Shown piece by piece: positions 55,782 to 64,000 of a DNA stretch of 64,000 bases. Source of the stretch: Malaciobacter marinus (GTDB taxonomy: Bacteria > Campylobacterota > Campylobacteria > Campylobacterales > Arcobacteraceae); NCBI RefSeq assembly GCF_003544855.1, contig NZ_CP032101.1, positions 806,001-870,000 on the forward strand. The letters are read 5' to 3'. Position 1 is the stretch's first letter. The number at the start of each line of letters is the position of its first letter. A program made the translations under genes and the position numbers. The notes below the pieces were generated by a model. The model did not search any database. It worked only from the letters and a program-made list of their open reading frames with translations, and was not told the DNA's origin.

Positions 55782-56708
55782 TTAAAATCTAAGAATAAAA
55801 GCACTTGATATATTTAGCTTTCTTTTGATTATTGACATATTCTCTTCTGCTTTTGTTCTATTGTTATATGGTCCTACTAATACTTTATTATAAACTTTAC
55901 CATTTACAGTTACTTTATAAATAGTATAATTAAAGCCATTTTTTTCTATCTTTTCAAGATATTTTTTAGCTGGTTGCTTAGAAAAAGCACCAACTTGAAC
56001 AAAAGTTCCTTTTGGTTTAGAAGTATTAGTTGATTTTTTAACTGTTTTAGTAGTTTTTTGTTTTTTTACTTCTTGTTTTTTTACAACAGGTTTTGTTACT
56101 TTTTTTACTACTTCTTTTTTAGCTTCTTCTTGTTCTTTTTTAATTCCAAAAACATCAGGTTTTGCTGCTTCTTCTTCTACTTTTTTCTCTTTTTGTTCAA
56201 TAGAATCAATATTTAGCTCACTATCTTCTGTATTTACTTCTTCTGTTTGGTTTGTTTGTTCTTTAATATTTTTTAATTTTTCATCAATTATTTTTTGATA
56301 TTGTTGTTCAATACTGTCATTTTCTAAACTTTTCTCTTCATTTGTTTTCTCTTGTGTATTAGAAAATGAGTCATCATCACTAGGACTATTTAAAAGACGA
56401 ATAATAACTATTGTTAATAAAAAAAGAATTATTAAAACAAGTCCCAAAATCAAATATTTTCTTTTATTTGTTTCATTTGATTGACCTGAATTATTAGAAG
56501 CACCATTTAACATAATATCTCCTAGTTCTTGATCATCAATATCTACTTTAACAGCATCATCATCTTGCATATTAGGTTTTGAGTAATATTGTTGGTTTGT
56601 TTGAACATCTTCTTCATCACCTTTAAGTTGTGAAAGTCTTTGTTCTAACTCTTCTGTTTCTTGTTTCTTTTGTACTTTTTTTAAAAAGTCTTCGCCTTTA
56701 ATTTCCAT
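55782..56708 (-). CDS. SPOR-domain membrane protein
   Basis: 308 residues: a cytoplasmic acidic N-terminus (about 1-85), one membrane helix (about 86-107, YLILGLVLIILFLLTIVIIR), a long Lys/Glu/Gln-rich periplasmic linker and a C-terminal SPOR domain (TFVQVGAFSKQPAKKYLEK to NISSAFIL). SPOR domains bind denuded glycan at division sites, so a division or septal murein role is likely. It lies between glyA and trpE in one transcript. Confidence 0.87.
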   Translation of the reverse strand: MEIKGEDFLKKVQKKQETEELEQRLSQLKGDEEDVQTNQQYYSKPNMQDDDAVKVDIDDQELGDIMLNGASNNSGQSNETNKRKYLILGLVLIILFLLTIVIIRLLNSPSDDDSFSNTQEKTNEEKSLENDSIEQQYQKIIDEKLKNIKEQTNQTEEVNTEDSELNIDSIEQKEKKVEEEAAKPDVFGIKKEQEEAKKEVVKKVTKPVVKKQEVKKQKTTKTVKKSTNTSKPKGTFVQVGAFSKQPAKKYLEKIEKNGFNYTIYKVTVNGKVYNKVLVGPYNNRTKAEENMSIIKRKLNISSAFILRF

Positions 56709-56720
56709 AACTAATCCTTA

Positions 56721-57983
56721 TTAGTAAGTAGATTGAGAATAAATAACAAAATTAGAAGCAAGAGCTTCAAGTTCTTTGTTTATATCATCTTGAAGTTTTG
56801 TGTTTTCAATGTCGTCTAAAACATCGCAAATTTTATTTGCTATAAACTCAAACTCTTTCTCTTTCATTCCTCTTGCTGTTAATGCAGGACTTCCTATTCT
56901 AATACCACTTGTTACAAATGGACTTCTAGTTTCACCTGGAACTGTGTTTTTATTTACTGTTATACCTGCATTCCCAAGTGCTGCATCTGCATCTTTTCCT
57001 GAAAATGGTTTATTTAAAAGTGATACTAATACTAAGTGATTATCTGTTCCATCACTTACTAAATCATATCCTCTTTTTACTAATACATCTGCTAATACTT
57101 TTGCATTTGCTTTTACTTGTTTTGCATAATCTTTCCATGATGCTTGTAAAATCTCTCCAAATGCTACTGCTTTTGCTGCAATTACATGTATTAATGGCCC
57201 ACCTTGAATTCCTGGAAATATTGCTGAATTAATCTTCTTTGCAATATCTTCATCATTTGTTAATATAAGTCCACCTCTTGGTCCTCTTAATGTTTTATGT
57301 GTAGTTGTTGTTACAACATGTGCATGTGGAAATGGTGATGGATGTTCATTGGCTGCAATTAAACCTGCAATATGTGCAACATCAGCAAAAAGAAAAGCAC
57401 CAACTTCATCTGCTATTTCTCTAAATCTTTTAAAGTCAATCTCTCTTGCATATGCACTTGCACCACAAACAATAATTTTTGGTTGAACAATTTTTGCAAT
57501 TTCTAAAACTTTATCATAATTAATTCTTCCATCAAGCTCAACTCCATAATAAAAAGCAGAGTAATTCTTTCCTGAAAATGATGGTTTTGAACCATGAGTT
57601 AAATGTCCACCATGAGATAAATCCATACCTAAAATTTTATCACCAGCTTTTAATAATGCTGCATATACTGCACCATTTGCTTGGCTTCCTGAGTGTGGTT
57701 GTACATTTGCATATTTACAATTAAAAATCTCACAAGCTCTATCTATTGCTAGTTGTTCTACTTCATCAGCAAATTCACAACCTCCATAATATCTTTTATA
57801 TGGATAACCTTCAGCATATTTGTTAGTAAATACTGAACCCATTGCTTCCATTACTGCTGGGCTTGTAAAGTTCTCACTTGCTATCATCTCTAAATGATTT
57901 GTTTGTCTTTTTAACTCTTTTTGTATTATTGAATATACTTTCTCATCTGCTTGTTCTAAGTTTGCGCTTGTTATATAACTCAT
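56721..57983 (-). CDS. glyA: Serine hydroxymethyltransferase
   Basis: 420 residues. The PLP lysine is in [16 protein letters not shown] (about residues 219-234); [16 protein letters not shown] and [13 protein letters not shown] are also diagnostic. It converts serine and THF to glycine and methylene-THF, the substrate for FolD. It is 14 bp after lysS, an order also found in Helicobacter and Campylobacter. Confidence 0.97.
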   Translation of the reverse strand: MSYITSANLEQADEKVYSIIQKELKRQTNHLEMIASENFTSPAVMEAMGSVFTNKYAEGYPYKRYYGGCEFADEVEQLAIDRACEIFNCKYANVQPHSGSQANGAVYAALLKAGDKILGMDLSHGGHLTHGSKPSFSGKNYSAFYYGVELDGRINYDKVLEIAKIVQPKIIVCGASAYAREIDFKRFREIADEVGAFLFADVAHIAGLIAANEHPSPFPHAHVVTTTTHKTLRGPRGGLILTNDEDIAKKINSAIFPGIQGGPLIHVIAAKAVAFGEILQASWKDYAKQVKANAKVLADVLVKRGYDLVSDGTDNHLVLVSLLNKPFSGKDADAALGNAGITVNKNTVPGETRSPFVTSGIRIGSPALTARGMKEKEFEFIANKICDVLDDIENTKLQDDINKELEALASNFVIYSQSTY

Positions 57984-57997
57984 TTGTTTTCCTTAGT

Positions 57998-59512
57998 TTA
58001 CTCTTGATCAGCGTGTAAATCTATTTCACCTTTGATAGGTTTCATAGCTGGAAATAGTATTACATCTCTAATTGAATGCTCATTAGTAAGCATCATTACA
58101 AGTCTATCTATACCAATTCCTTCACCAGCACAAGGTGCCATACCATAAGATAAAGCATTTACAAAGTCTTCATCCATCTCATGTGCTTCATCATCACCTT
58201 TATCTTTTGCAGCCATTTGTCCCTCAAATCTTTCTAGTTGGTCAACTGGATCATTTAACTCACTAAAAGCATTTGCAATCTCTTTACCTGCAATAAATAA
58301 TTCAAATCTATCAGTTAAATGAGGTTTTTCATCACTTCTTCTAGCAAGTGGAGAAATCTCAACTGGATATTCTGTAATAAATGTTGGGTTGATTAGTTTA
58401 TCTTCTACGAAAGCATCAAATAACTCACCTTGTAATTGTCCAAGGTTTAAGTTTTCATCAGCTTCTAACTTATGCTCTTTTAAATATGCTAATATTTTAT
58501 CTTTATCTTCTGTTATATCTGCTGGAACATTTCCTACTGTTGTTAATGACTCAATTAGTGGAATTTCACTAAATTTTGTAAAGTCAATCTCTTTATCACC
58601 ATAAGGTAAAGTCATAGGTAAATCTAAATGTTCAAATAAATATTCAAAATACTCTTTTGTTATTTCAATTAGATCTTTATGTGTTTTATATGCCCAATAA
58701 AATTCAATAGAAGTAAATTCAGGATTATGTGTTGCGTCCATTCCTTCATTTCTAAAGTTTCTATTTATTTCAAATACTGCTTCAAATCCACCAACAATAA
58801 GTCTTTTTAAATATAATTCAGGTGCAATTCTTAAAAATCTATCAACACCTAATGCATTATGATGAGTAACAAAAGGTTTTGCATTTGCTCCACCAGGAAT
58901 TGGGTGCATCATTGGAGTTTCAACTTCTAAAAAGCCTTTATCTTCAAAAAATCTTCTAGTTAAACTTATAACTCTACTTCTAATATGAAAAGTTTTTCTT
59001 ACTTGAGAGTTCATAATTAAATCTAGGTATCTTTGTCTATATCTTAACTCTTTATCTTGAATCCCATGATATTTTTCAGGTAGTGGAGAAATAGATTTTG
59101 TTAGTATTATTAACTCATGCACATGTAGTGATAATTCACCCTTGTTTGTAACAAATGGATAACCACTAACTTCAATAATATCACCAACTTCTACATTCTT
59201 TTTGAAAATATTATTATAAAATCCCTCTGGAAGATTATCTCTTGCTACATAAATTTGTAAAATTCCACTCTCATCTTCTATTTTTAAAAAACTAGCTTTT
59301 CCCATAAGCCTAAAAAATTTAACTCTTCCAGCAACTGTATAGTTTCTATTTTCATCTCTTTTATCTTCTTTTTGAAAGATATCTGTATTAACATTTAGGT
59401 ATTTACTAATAGTTGTATTTCTTTTACTTGAATTTGAATATGGATTTACACCTAATTCTTTTAAAGTATTTGCTTTTTCTATTCTTTGTTGTATATATTT
59501 ATTTTCAAACAA
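57998..59512 (-). CDS. lysS: Lysyl-tRNA synthetase (class II)
   Basis: 504 residues: an N-terminal OB-fold anticodon-binding domain (about 55-150) and a class II catalytic core with motif 2 ([20 protein letters not shown]) and motif 3 ([19 protein letters not shown]). It charges tRNA-Lys. It starts with TTG, with AGGA 8 nt upstream. It follows the CvpA gene by 18 bp. Confidence 0.97.
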   Translation of the reverse strand: MFENKYIQQRIEKANTLKELGVNPYSNSSKRNTTISKYLNVNTDIFQKEDKRDENRNYTVAGRVKFFRLMGKASFLKIEDESGILQIYVARDNLPEGFYNNIFKKNVEVGDIIEVSGYPFVTNKGELSLHVHELIILTKSISPLPEKYHGIQDKELRYRQRYLDLIMNSQVRKTFHIRSRVISLTRRFFEDKGFLEVETPMMHPIPGGANAKPFVTHHNALGVDRFLRIAPELYLKRLIVGGFEAVFEINRNFRNEGMDATHNPEFTSIEFYWAYKTHKDLIEITKEYFEYLFEHLDLPMTLPYGDKEIDFTKFSEIPLIESLTTVGNVPADITEDKDKILAYLKEHKLEADENLNLGQLQGELFDAFVEDKLINPTFITEYPVEISPLARRSDEKPHLTDRFELFIAGKEIANAFSELNDPVDQLERFEGQMAAKDKGDDEAHEMDEDFVNALSYGMAPCAGEGIGIDRLVMMLTNEHSIRDVILFPAMKPIKGEIDLHADQE

Positions 59513-59530
59513 TCTATTTTTCCTTTACTA

Positions 59531-60241
59531 TTATTTTTTTATTTCTTCTTGTGTATTTGTTTGTTTAACTTCATTTTGATTTGTTGTTTGTTCTTTTTGA
59601 TCTATATTTTCTTTAATTTGTGTTGAATCTTTTACTACTTCATTTGTAGCTTTATCTATCTCTTGCGAAACTTTTTCTTCGATTGATTTATTGATAGTCT
59701 CTTTAGTTTTATTTACAACACTATCTACACCACTTTCGATATTTTTAGTAACTTTAGTTGTGTCAAGTTTTATAATGTATCCCCCAACATCAATTAAGTA
59801 AGGGAATGTAATAGAGTTTCCAACTTTTTCATTTATTACAGATTTGAATGATTGGACTTGGTATAAAGCATAAGCAATTACAGAGAAGATTAAAAATATT
59901 TTTGCACTACCAAATAAGAAACCAAGAATTCTATTTATTGCACCAAGACCACTTAAGTCTGTTATTTTACTTAATATTAAAGCAATAAAATAAACAAGAA
60001 CCCAAAATCCAATTAATGCAACAATAAAACCAATAAGTTTTATAGTAGCTTCATTTTCTAAAGCTAAAACAGGAGCAATTAAATTTCCAACTTCTAAAGA
60101 GAATCTTGAAGCTATAAAAATACCCCCAATAATTCCTACAATACCTAACACTTCTTTGATAAAACCTCTAAATAGACCTTTAAGACCTAAAATAACGGTA
60201 ATACCAGCTACAACCATATCAAAAATACCAAACTCTTGCAA
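59531..60241 (-). CDS. CvpA family membrane protein
   Basis: 236 residues: four membrane helices in the first 125 residues with the CvpA signature FRGFIKEVLGIVGIIGGI (about 25-42) and GAINRILGFLFGSAKI, then a polar tail very rich in Lys, Glu, Gln and Asn. The family was first linked to colicin V production and now to envelope stress tolerance; the role is unclear. It starts with TTG. cvpA upstream of lysS is a Campylobacterota arrangement. Confidence 0.87.
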   Translation of the reverse strand: MQEFGIFDMVVAGITVILGLKGLFRGFIKEVLGIVGIIGGIFIASRFSLEVGNLIAPVLALENEATIKLIGFIVALIGFWVLVYFIALILSKITDLSGLGAINRILGFLFGSAKIFLIFSVIAYALYQVQSFKSVINEKVGNSITFPYLIDVGGYIIKLDTTKVTKNIESGVDSVVNKTKETINKSIEEKVSQEIDKATNEVVKDSTQIKENIDQKEQTTNQNEVKQTNTQEEIKK

Positions 60242-60297
60242 CGTTAGTTCCTTTTGTAAATATTGCGTATTATATCTAAGTTTTTCAAAATAGAAGT

Positions 60298-62520
60298 TTA
60301 ATTAAAATTTATGAAAATTAAAGCACCATAATACTCTTTGTTATTGTAACTAAAAGTACTATTTTTAACCTCAATTTCATATTTCATATGTTTTACTAAA
60401 AGCTCTTGTACCATATAAAGTCCCATCCCAATTCCAAAAGCTTGATGTTTTTTTGTAAAATATGGTTCTAAAACCTTATCTAAATCCTCTTCATCAATTC
60501 CATCTCCTGAATCTCTTATACTTAAACAATTGTTTTTAATCTCTATGGAAATGATTCTATTTTTAATATCTTTATTTGTGCAAACTGCATAAATTGCATT
60601 ATCAAAAATACTCAATAATGATTGTTGAAACTCTTGTTTATATCCATAAATTTTTATATCTTTATCCATACTATAATCAATAATAATACTTTTTTCTTCA
60701 AAAGTTGAATTTAGAAATTTTAGTGTTTCATGAATTGACTCACTAAGTGTGAATTCAATTTTTTGTTTTTCTTGAACAAAAAAGTTAGAAAAATTATCAA
60801 TAGTTTTTGATAAGGTTCTTGTACTTCTTAAAATCATTTCACAAGAGTCATTAAAAGTTTTATCATCTAAAATTTTCATCTCTTTTTGTAATTGCATACC
60901 ACTTGTTGCAGTACTTATTGTACTAAGAGGTTGTCTCCATTGATGGGCAATATTGTTTAAGGTTTCAGCAATTGCTGTGATTTTTGATTGTTGAAATAAA
61001 AGTCTATCTTTTTCTTGACTTTTAAAAATCTCATCTTTGATTTTATCTTCTAAAGACTCATTTAATTTTTTAAGTTCCAATGTTTTTTTATTTACTAATT
61101 TTTCTAAATTATTATTTAAATATTTCAGCTGTTGTTTTTGTTCTATTTCAGAGCTAATATCTGCAAGTGTAACTATAATATAGTCATCATATTCACCTTT
61201 TGATACTTTTACTGAAAAGTGCCTTATACTTCCATAATGATTTTTCATTGCAGCTTTGAAGTTTTTATGTGGCTTAGAAAGAATATATTCAGCCCAATTT
61301 TTGCCATCATAATCTTTATCAAAAATATATGAACTATCTTGCATATCAATAAATTGAGTACAAACACAAACATATTTATTCCTAAACTCTTGTAATGTTC
61401 TTATATCTTTAAAAAATTTAAGAAGTTGTTTATTTGCATTTATGATATTAACTCCATCAGTTATAACCATAATACTTGATTGTGAATCCAAAATTGATTG
61501 CTTTTTATTTTCTTGAATTTTTAGCTGTTTTATATGTTTTTTTAATCTACTATTTAACCTATTTACATTTTTTGAATCAATATTATATATATATAAAGTA
61601 AAAATAAAAACTAAAATAATAAGTAGAATAACTACAAGCATTATCATTTGTCTTTTATAATCTTTAATTGCTTGAATATCTATATTATTTTTATCTTTAA
61701 AACTAATAATAGAAGCTAAATGACCGCCATTGTCATCTCTTAGTTCATATGAAGTGATAAAAAGAGTATTTTCTATTTTGTAATCTTTTATATTAAAATA
61801 GTTATTTATATTATTTTGTTTCAAATAGTTTATAAATTTTTTAGAAGCATCTAAATTAGAAATATAATAATCATCAACAAAGTTTGTTGTCAAAGAGAAA
61901 ATCAACCTATCTTTATATTTTTTATCAACTGCAATAATTGAGTTAATACCTCTTTTTTTAAGTTTTTTACTTATTGAATTAAAGTGTGTTATTACTTCTA
62001 AAGCACCTAAAAACTTTCCATCATTAAATATTGGAGTTCTAGCTTTTATACTTAAATCAAATTTTCCAACACTAATTGAAGTAGTAATGTCTTGTTTTTT
62101 TAACATCTTATTTAAATCTTTTCTAAATAATAAACTATCATTTGTTTTTTTTGTCCAAGATCTATATATTGAAGTTCCATTTTTATCAATGATTTGAATC
62201 CAAACATTTTTGAATTTTGTGTATTTTCTCATTTGAGATGAGATTTTTTCATATTCAAAGTTTTTATAAGTTTTATTTTTCATATATGAATATAATCTAT
62301 CATCTTTTGCAAGGGAAATAGCAATGGCCAATGTGGCATTTTGTTTATTCTCAATGAGATTTTTTATAAACTCTTTGGTATTTTTAGCACTCTCTTTGTA
62401 TTTTGAATCAAGTAAATTTTTCTCTTTGTTATGGATGTATAAAGAAGTGAAAAGTACTACACTAAGTGCCAAAACTACAAAAAGTAGTAAAAATTTATAA
62501 GCGTTTTGTCTATATAGCAT
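60298..62520 (-). CDS. Membrane sensor histidine kinase (Cache-PAS-HisKA-HATPase)
   Basis: 740 residues. A first membrane helix (about 9-28), a periplasmic Cache-type sensor (about 30-285) and a second helix (about 288-312) lead into a coiled coil, a PAS domain (about 345-455), another coiled coil and the kinase core. The phospho-acceptor His is in NNIAHQWRQPLSTI, the Asn box in FDNAIYAVCTN, and the ATP lid in DSGDGIDEEDLDK, then FGIGMGLYMVQ. No response regulator is adjacent, so the partner is elsewhere. The ligand is unknown. Confidence 0.92.
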   Translation of the reverse strand: MLYRQNAYKFLLLFVVLALSVVLFTSLYIHNKEKNLLDSKYKESAKNTKEFIKNLIENKQNATLAIAISLAKDDRLYSYMKNKTYKNFEYEKISSQMRKYTKFKNVWIQIIDKNGTSIYRSWTKKTNDSLLFRKDLNKMLKKQDITTSISVGKFDLSIKARTPIFNDGKFLGALEVITHFNSISKKLKKRGINSIIAVDKKYKDRLIFSLTTNFVDDYYISNLDASKKFINYLKQNNINNYFNIKDYKIENTLFITSYELRDDNGGHLASIISFKDKNNIDIQAIKDYKRQMIMLVVILLIILVFIFTLYIYNIDSKNVNRLNSRLKKHIKQLKIQENKKQSILDSQSSIMVITDGVNIINANKQLLKFFKDIRTLQEFRNKYVCVCTQFIDMQDSSYIFDKDYDGKNWAEYILSKPHKNFKAAMKNHYGSIRHFSVKVSKGEYDDYIIVTLADISSEIEQKQQLKYLNNNLEKLVNKKTLELKKLNESLEDKIKDEIFKSQEKDRLLFQQSKITAIAETLNNIAHQWRQPLSTISTATSGMQLQKEMKILDDKTFNDSCEMILRSTRTLSKTIDNFSNFFVQEKQKIEFTLSESIHETLKFLNSTFEEKSIIIDYSMDKDIKIYGYKQEFQQSLLSIFDNAIYAVCTNKDIKNRIISIEIKNNCLSIRDSGDGIDEEDLDKVLEPYFTKKHQAFGIGMGLYMVQELLVKHMKYEIEVKNSTFSYNNKEYYGALIFINFN

Positions 62521-62597
62521 TAATATGTCTTTTAATTAAAATATTAGTCATAATTATTATACATTTGTAAAACTTTCATATTATTAAAATGTTACAG

Positions 62598-62603
62598 TAT
62601 AAT
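62598..62603 (+). promoter_or_regulatory. Putative -10 element (TATAAT) for ispG
   Basis: A perfect TATAAT sits 73 bp before the ispG start in the divergent gap with the kinase gene; the leader has no obvious structure. Confidence 0.4.
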
Positions 62604-62675
62604 TACACAATATTAAGAAAATCATCAATTGAAAATATTCATGAAAGATTAATAATAATTAGATAAAATTTTAAG

Positions 62676-63734
62676 ATGATAAAAAGATACCCAACAAAAA
62701 AGATTTATGTAGGAAATGTTCCAATTGGTGGTGATGCACCAATTCCTGTACAATCTATGACTTATTCTAAAACATCAGATGTTCAAGCAACTGTTGAGCA
62801 AATAAAAAGACTGCATTTTGCAGGTGCTGATATTGTAAGAGTAGCAGTACCAAATAAAGAAGCAGCTACTGCTTTAAAAAGTATAAAAGAGCAAGTGAGT
62901 TTACCTATTGTTGCTGATATACATTTTCATTATAAGCTTGCATTAATTGCTGCTGAAGTTGTTGATTGTATTAGAATTAACCCTGGAAATATTGGGGATA
63001 AAAAAAGAGTAGAAGAGGTTGTAAAAGCTTGCAAAGAAAGAAATTTACCTATTAGAATTGGTGTAAACTGTGGTTCTTTGGAAAAAGAGTTTGAAAATAA
63101 ATATGGACAAACAGCACAAGGAATGATTGCAAGTGCTGATTACAATATCAAATATCTTGAAGATTTAGGTTTTACTGATATTAAAGTATCTTTAAAAGCA
63201 AGTGATGTTCAAAGAACAGTAGAAGCTTATAGAGGCTTAAGACCTATGAATAACTATCCTTTTCACTTAGGAGTTACAGAAGCTGGAACACAATTTCACT
63301 CAACAATCAAATCCTCAATTGCCTTAGGAAGTTTACTTCTTGATGGAATAGGAGATACTTTAAGAGTTTCAATGACAGGTGAACTTGAAAAAGAGATTGA
63401 AGTAGGGCGAGCTATATTAAAAGATGCAGGATTAGTAAAAGAGGGACTAAATATAATCTCTTGTCCAACTTGTGGAAGAATTGAAGCTGATTTAGTAAGT
63501 GCAGTAGCCCAAGTTGAAGAAAGAACTAAGCATATAAAAACCCCTTTAAATGTTTCAGTTATGGGATGTGTTGTAAATGCAATTGGTGAAGCAAAATCAG
63601 CAGATGTTGCAATAGCTTATGGAAAAGGAAGTGGATTAATCATCAAAAAAGGTGAAACAATAGCAAAACTTCCAACTGATAAACTACTTGATAGATTTTT
63701 ACAAGAAGTAGAAGAAGAAGCAAAGAAAAAATAA
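62676..63734 (+). CDS. ispG: (E)-4-hydroxy-3-methylbut-2-enyl-diphosphate synthase
   Basis: 352 residues. The N-terminal TIM barrel has [19 protein letters not shown] and [13 protein letters not shown]. The C-terminal [4Fe-4S] domain has [13 protein letters not shown] and [13 protein letters not shown], with three Cys and the Glu ligand region. It performs the sixth step of the non-mevalonate isoprenoid pathway and is another Fe-S client. It is followed by a hairpin and dnaB. Confidence 0.96.
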   Translation: MIKRYPTKKIYVGNVPIGGDAPIPVQSMTYSKTSDVQATVEQIKRLHFAGADIVRVAVPNKEAATALKSIKEQVSLPIVADIHFHYKLALIAAEVVDCIRINPGNIGDKKRVEEVVKACKERNLPIRIGVNCGSLEKEFENKYGQTAQGMIASADYNIKYLEDLGFTDIKVSLKASDVQRTVEAYRGLRPMNNYPFHLGVTEAGTQFHSTIKSSIALGSLLLDGIGDTLRVSMTGELEKEIEVGRAILKDAGLVKEGLNIISCPTCGRIEADLVSAVAQVEERTKHIKTPLNVSVMGCVVNAIGEAKSADVAIAYGKGSGLIIKKGETIAKLPTDKLLDRFLQEVEEEAKKK

Positions 63735-63753
63735 GTTTTATTTTTCTTTGCTT
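63718..63753. terminator. Terminator after ispG
   Basis: AAGCAAAGAAAAAATAA pairs with TTATTTTTCTTTGCTT (16 bp, one bulged A, loop GTT). It includes the ispG stop codon. Confidence 0.65.
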
Positions 63754-63803
63754 GTTAGTTACTATTAGATATAATAAAATCTTTATATAAATATGGAGAT
63801 TTT

Positions 63804-64000
63804 ATGGATAGTGTATATAGCATTAATATAGAAAGAGCAGTTTTAAGCTCAATACTTTTCAACCCTGATGAGATAGAAGAAATTCTATCAATGTTAAAAC
63901 CAAAAGATTTTTATCTACCTGCACATCAAAAAATATTTGAAGTTATGAGTAATCTTTATCGTGATGATATGCCAGTTGATGAAGATTTTATAAGAAAAAA
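63804..64000 (+). CDS. dnaB: Replicative DNA helicase DnaB, partial
   Basis: The first 65 residues before the right edge. MDSVYSINIERAVLSSILF, then LKPKDFYLPAHQKIFEVM and a later PVDEDFI match the N-terminal helical collar domain of DnaB, which contacts primase. GGAG is 6 nt before the ATG at 63804. The ATPase core is outside the window. Confidence 0.9.
   Translation, partial: MDSVYSINIERAVLSSILFNPDEIEEILSMLKPKDFYLPAHQKIFEVMSNLYRDDMPVDEDFIRK

Overview
The window is a low-GC chromosomal segment whose gene content and order point to the Campylobacterota, most likely the Arcobacteraceae. The indicators are the order pyrH-rpoZ-spoT-tyrS-nitronate monooxygenase-amidase, the order rplY-pth-LptF/G permease, the group folD-lepB-rpiB, the order cvpA-lysS-glyA, a NifS/NifU iron-sulfur system and a CheV-type chemotaxis coupling protein. 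I see no tRNA, rRNA, CRISPR array, insertion sequence or prophage. Both ends cut through genes: a Cys/Met PLP enzyme on the left and dnaB on the right.

Layout. 1-5.1 kb: a partial PLP enzyme, a fused radical SAM/methyltransferase protein (probably tRNA wobble-uridine modification), the pseudokinase SelO, a DUF2798 protein, a MarR regulator and a DoxX protein. 5.3-11.8 kb: a 52-residue protein, then a TetR-controlled RND efflux operon (adaptor, pump, TolC-like channel) with two palindromes in front of the regulator. 11.9-21.8 kb: a complete SUF operon (sufB-C-D-S-E and a SufT-like gene, plus two small membrane proteins) read leftward, an amino-acid ABC transporter pair, then nifS-nifU read rightward, so two Fe-S assembly systems sit side by side. 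21.9-31.6 kb: hemerythrin and an NnrS-like membrane protein, argH, cheV, a TcdA-like dehydratase, greA, argC, an LpxH-like phosphoesterase and uvrB. 31.6-41.5 kb: a CHASE2 cyclase divergent from a FecR-domain protein, nth, an OprC/NosA-like TonB receptor, an HD protein, rpiB, lepB and folD. 41.6-63.8 kb: mostly housekeeping operons for translation, stringent response, vitamin B6, tryptophan, one-carbon metabolism and isoprenoids, plus a large sensor kinase.

Four observations stand out. First, a 21-bp palindrome (ATARGAYAA-N3-TTRTCYTAT) lies in front of sufB, nifS and selO, suggesting one unidentified regulator for both Fe-S systems and SelO. Second, the radical SAM/MnmC-type methyltransferase fusion joins in one chain two activities that replace the two halves of MnmC in other bacteria. 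Third, three genes (an ABC permease, uvrB, a murein amidase) have no ATG/GTG/TTG at the place where a good ribosome binding site and essential N-terminal residues require the start; the codon there is ATC or ATT. Fourth, the CHASE2 cyclase lacks the catalytic arginine normally found four residues after the conserved asparagine. Several genes under 60 codons (5344-5502, 11860-12012, 39279-39410) are supported by ribosome binding sites and context.

Most convergent gene pairs end in near-perfect hairpins that include the stop codons. Many starts were moved to the codon about 6 nt after an AGGA/AAGG motif (tetR, sufB, sufC, greA, the TonB receptor, the HD protein, rplY).
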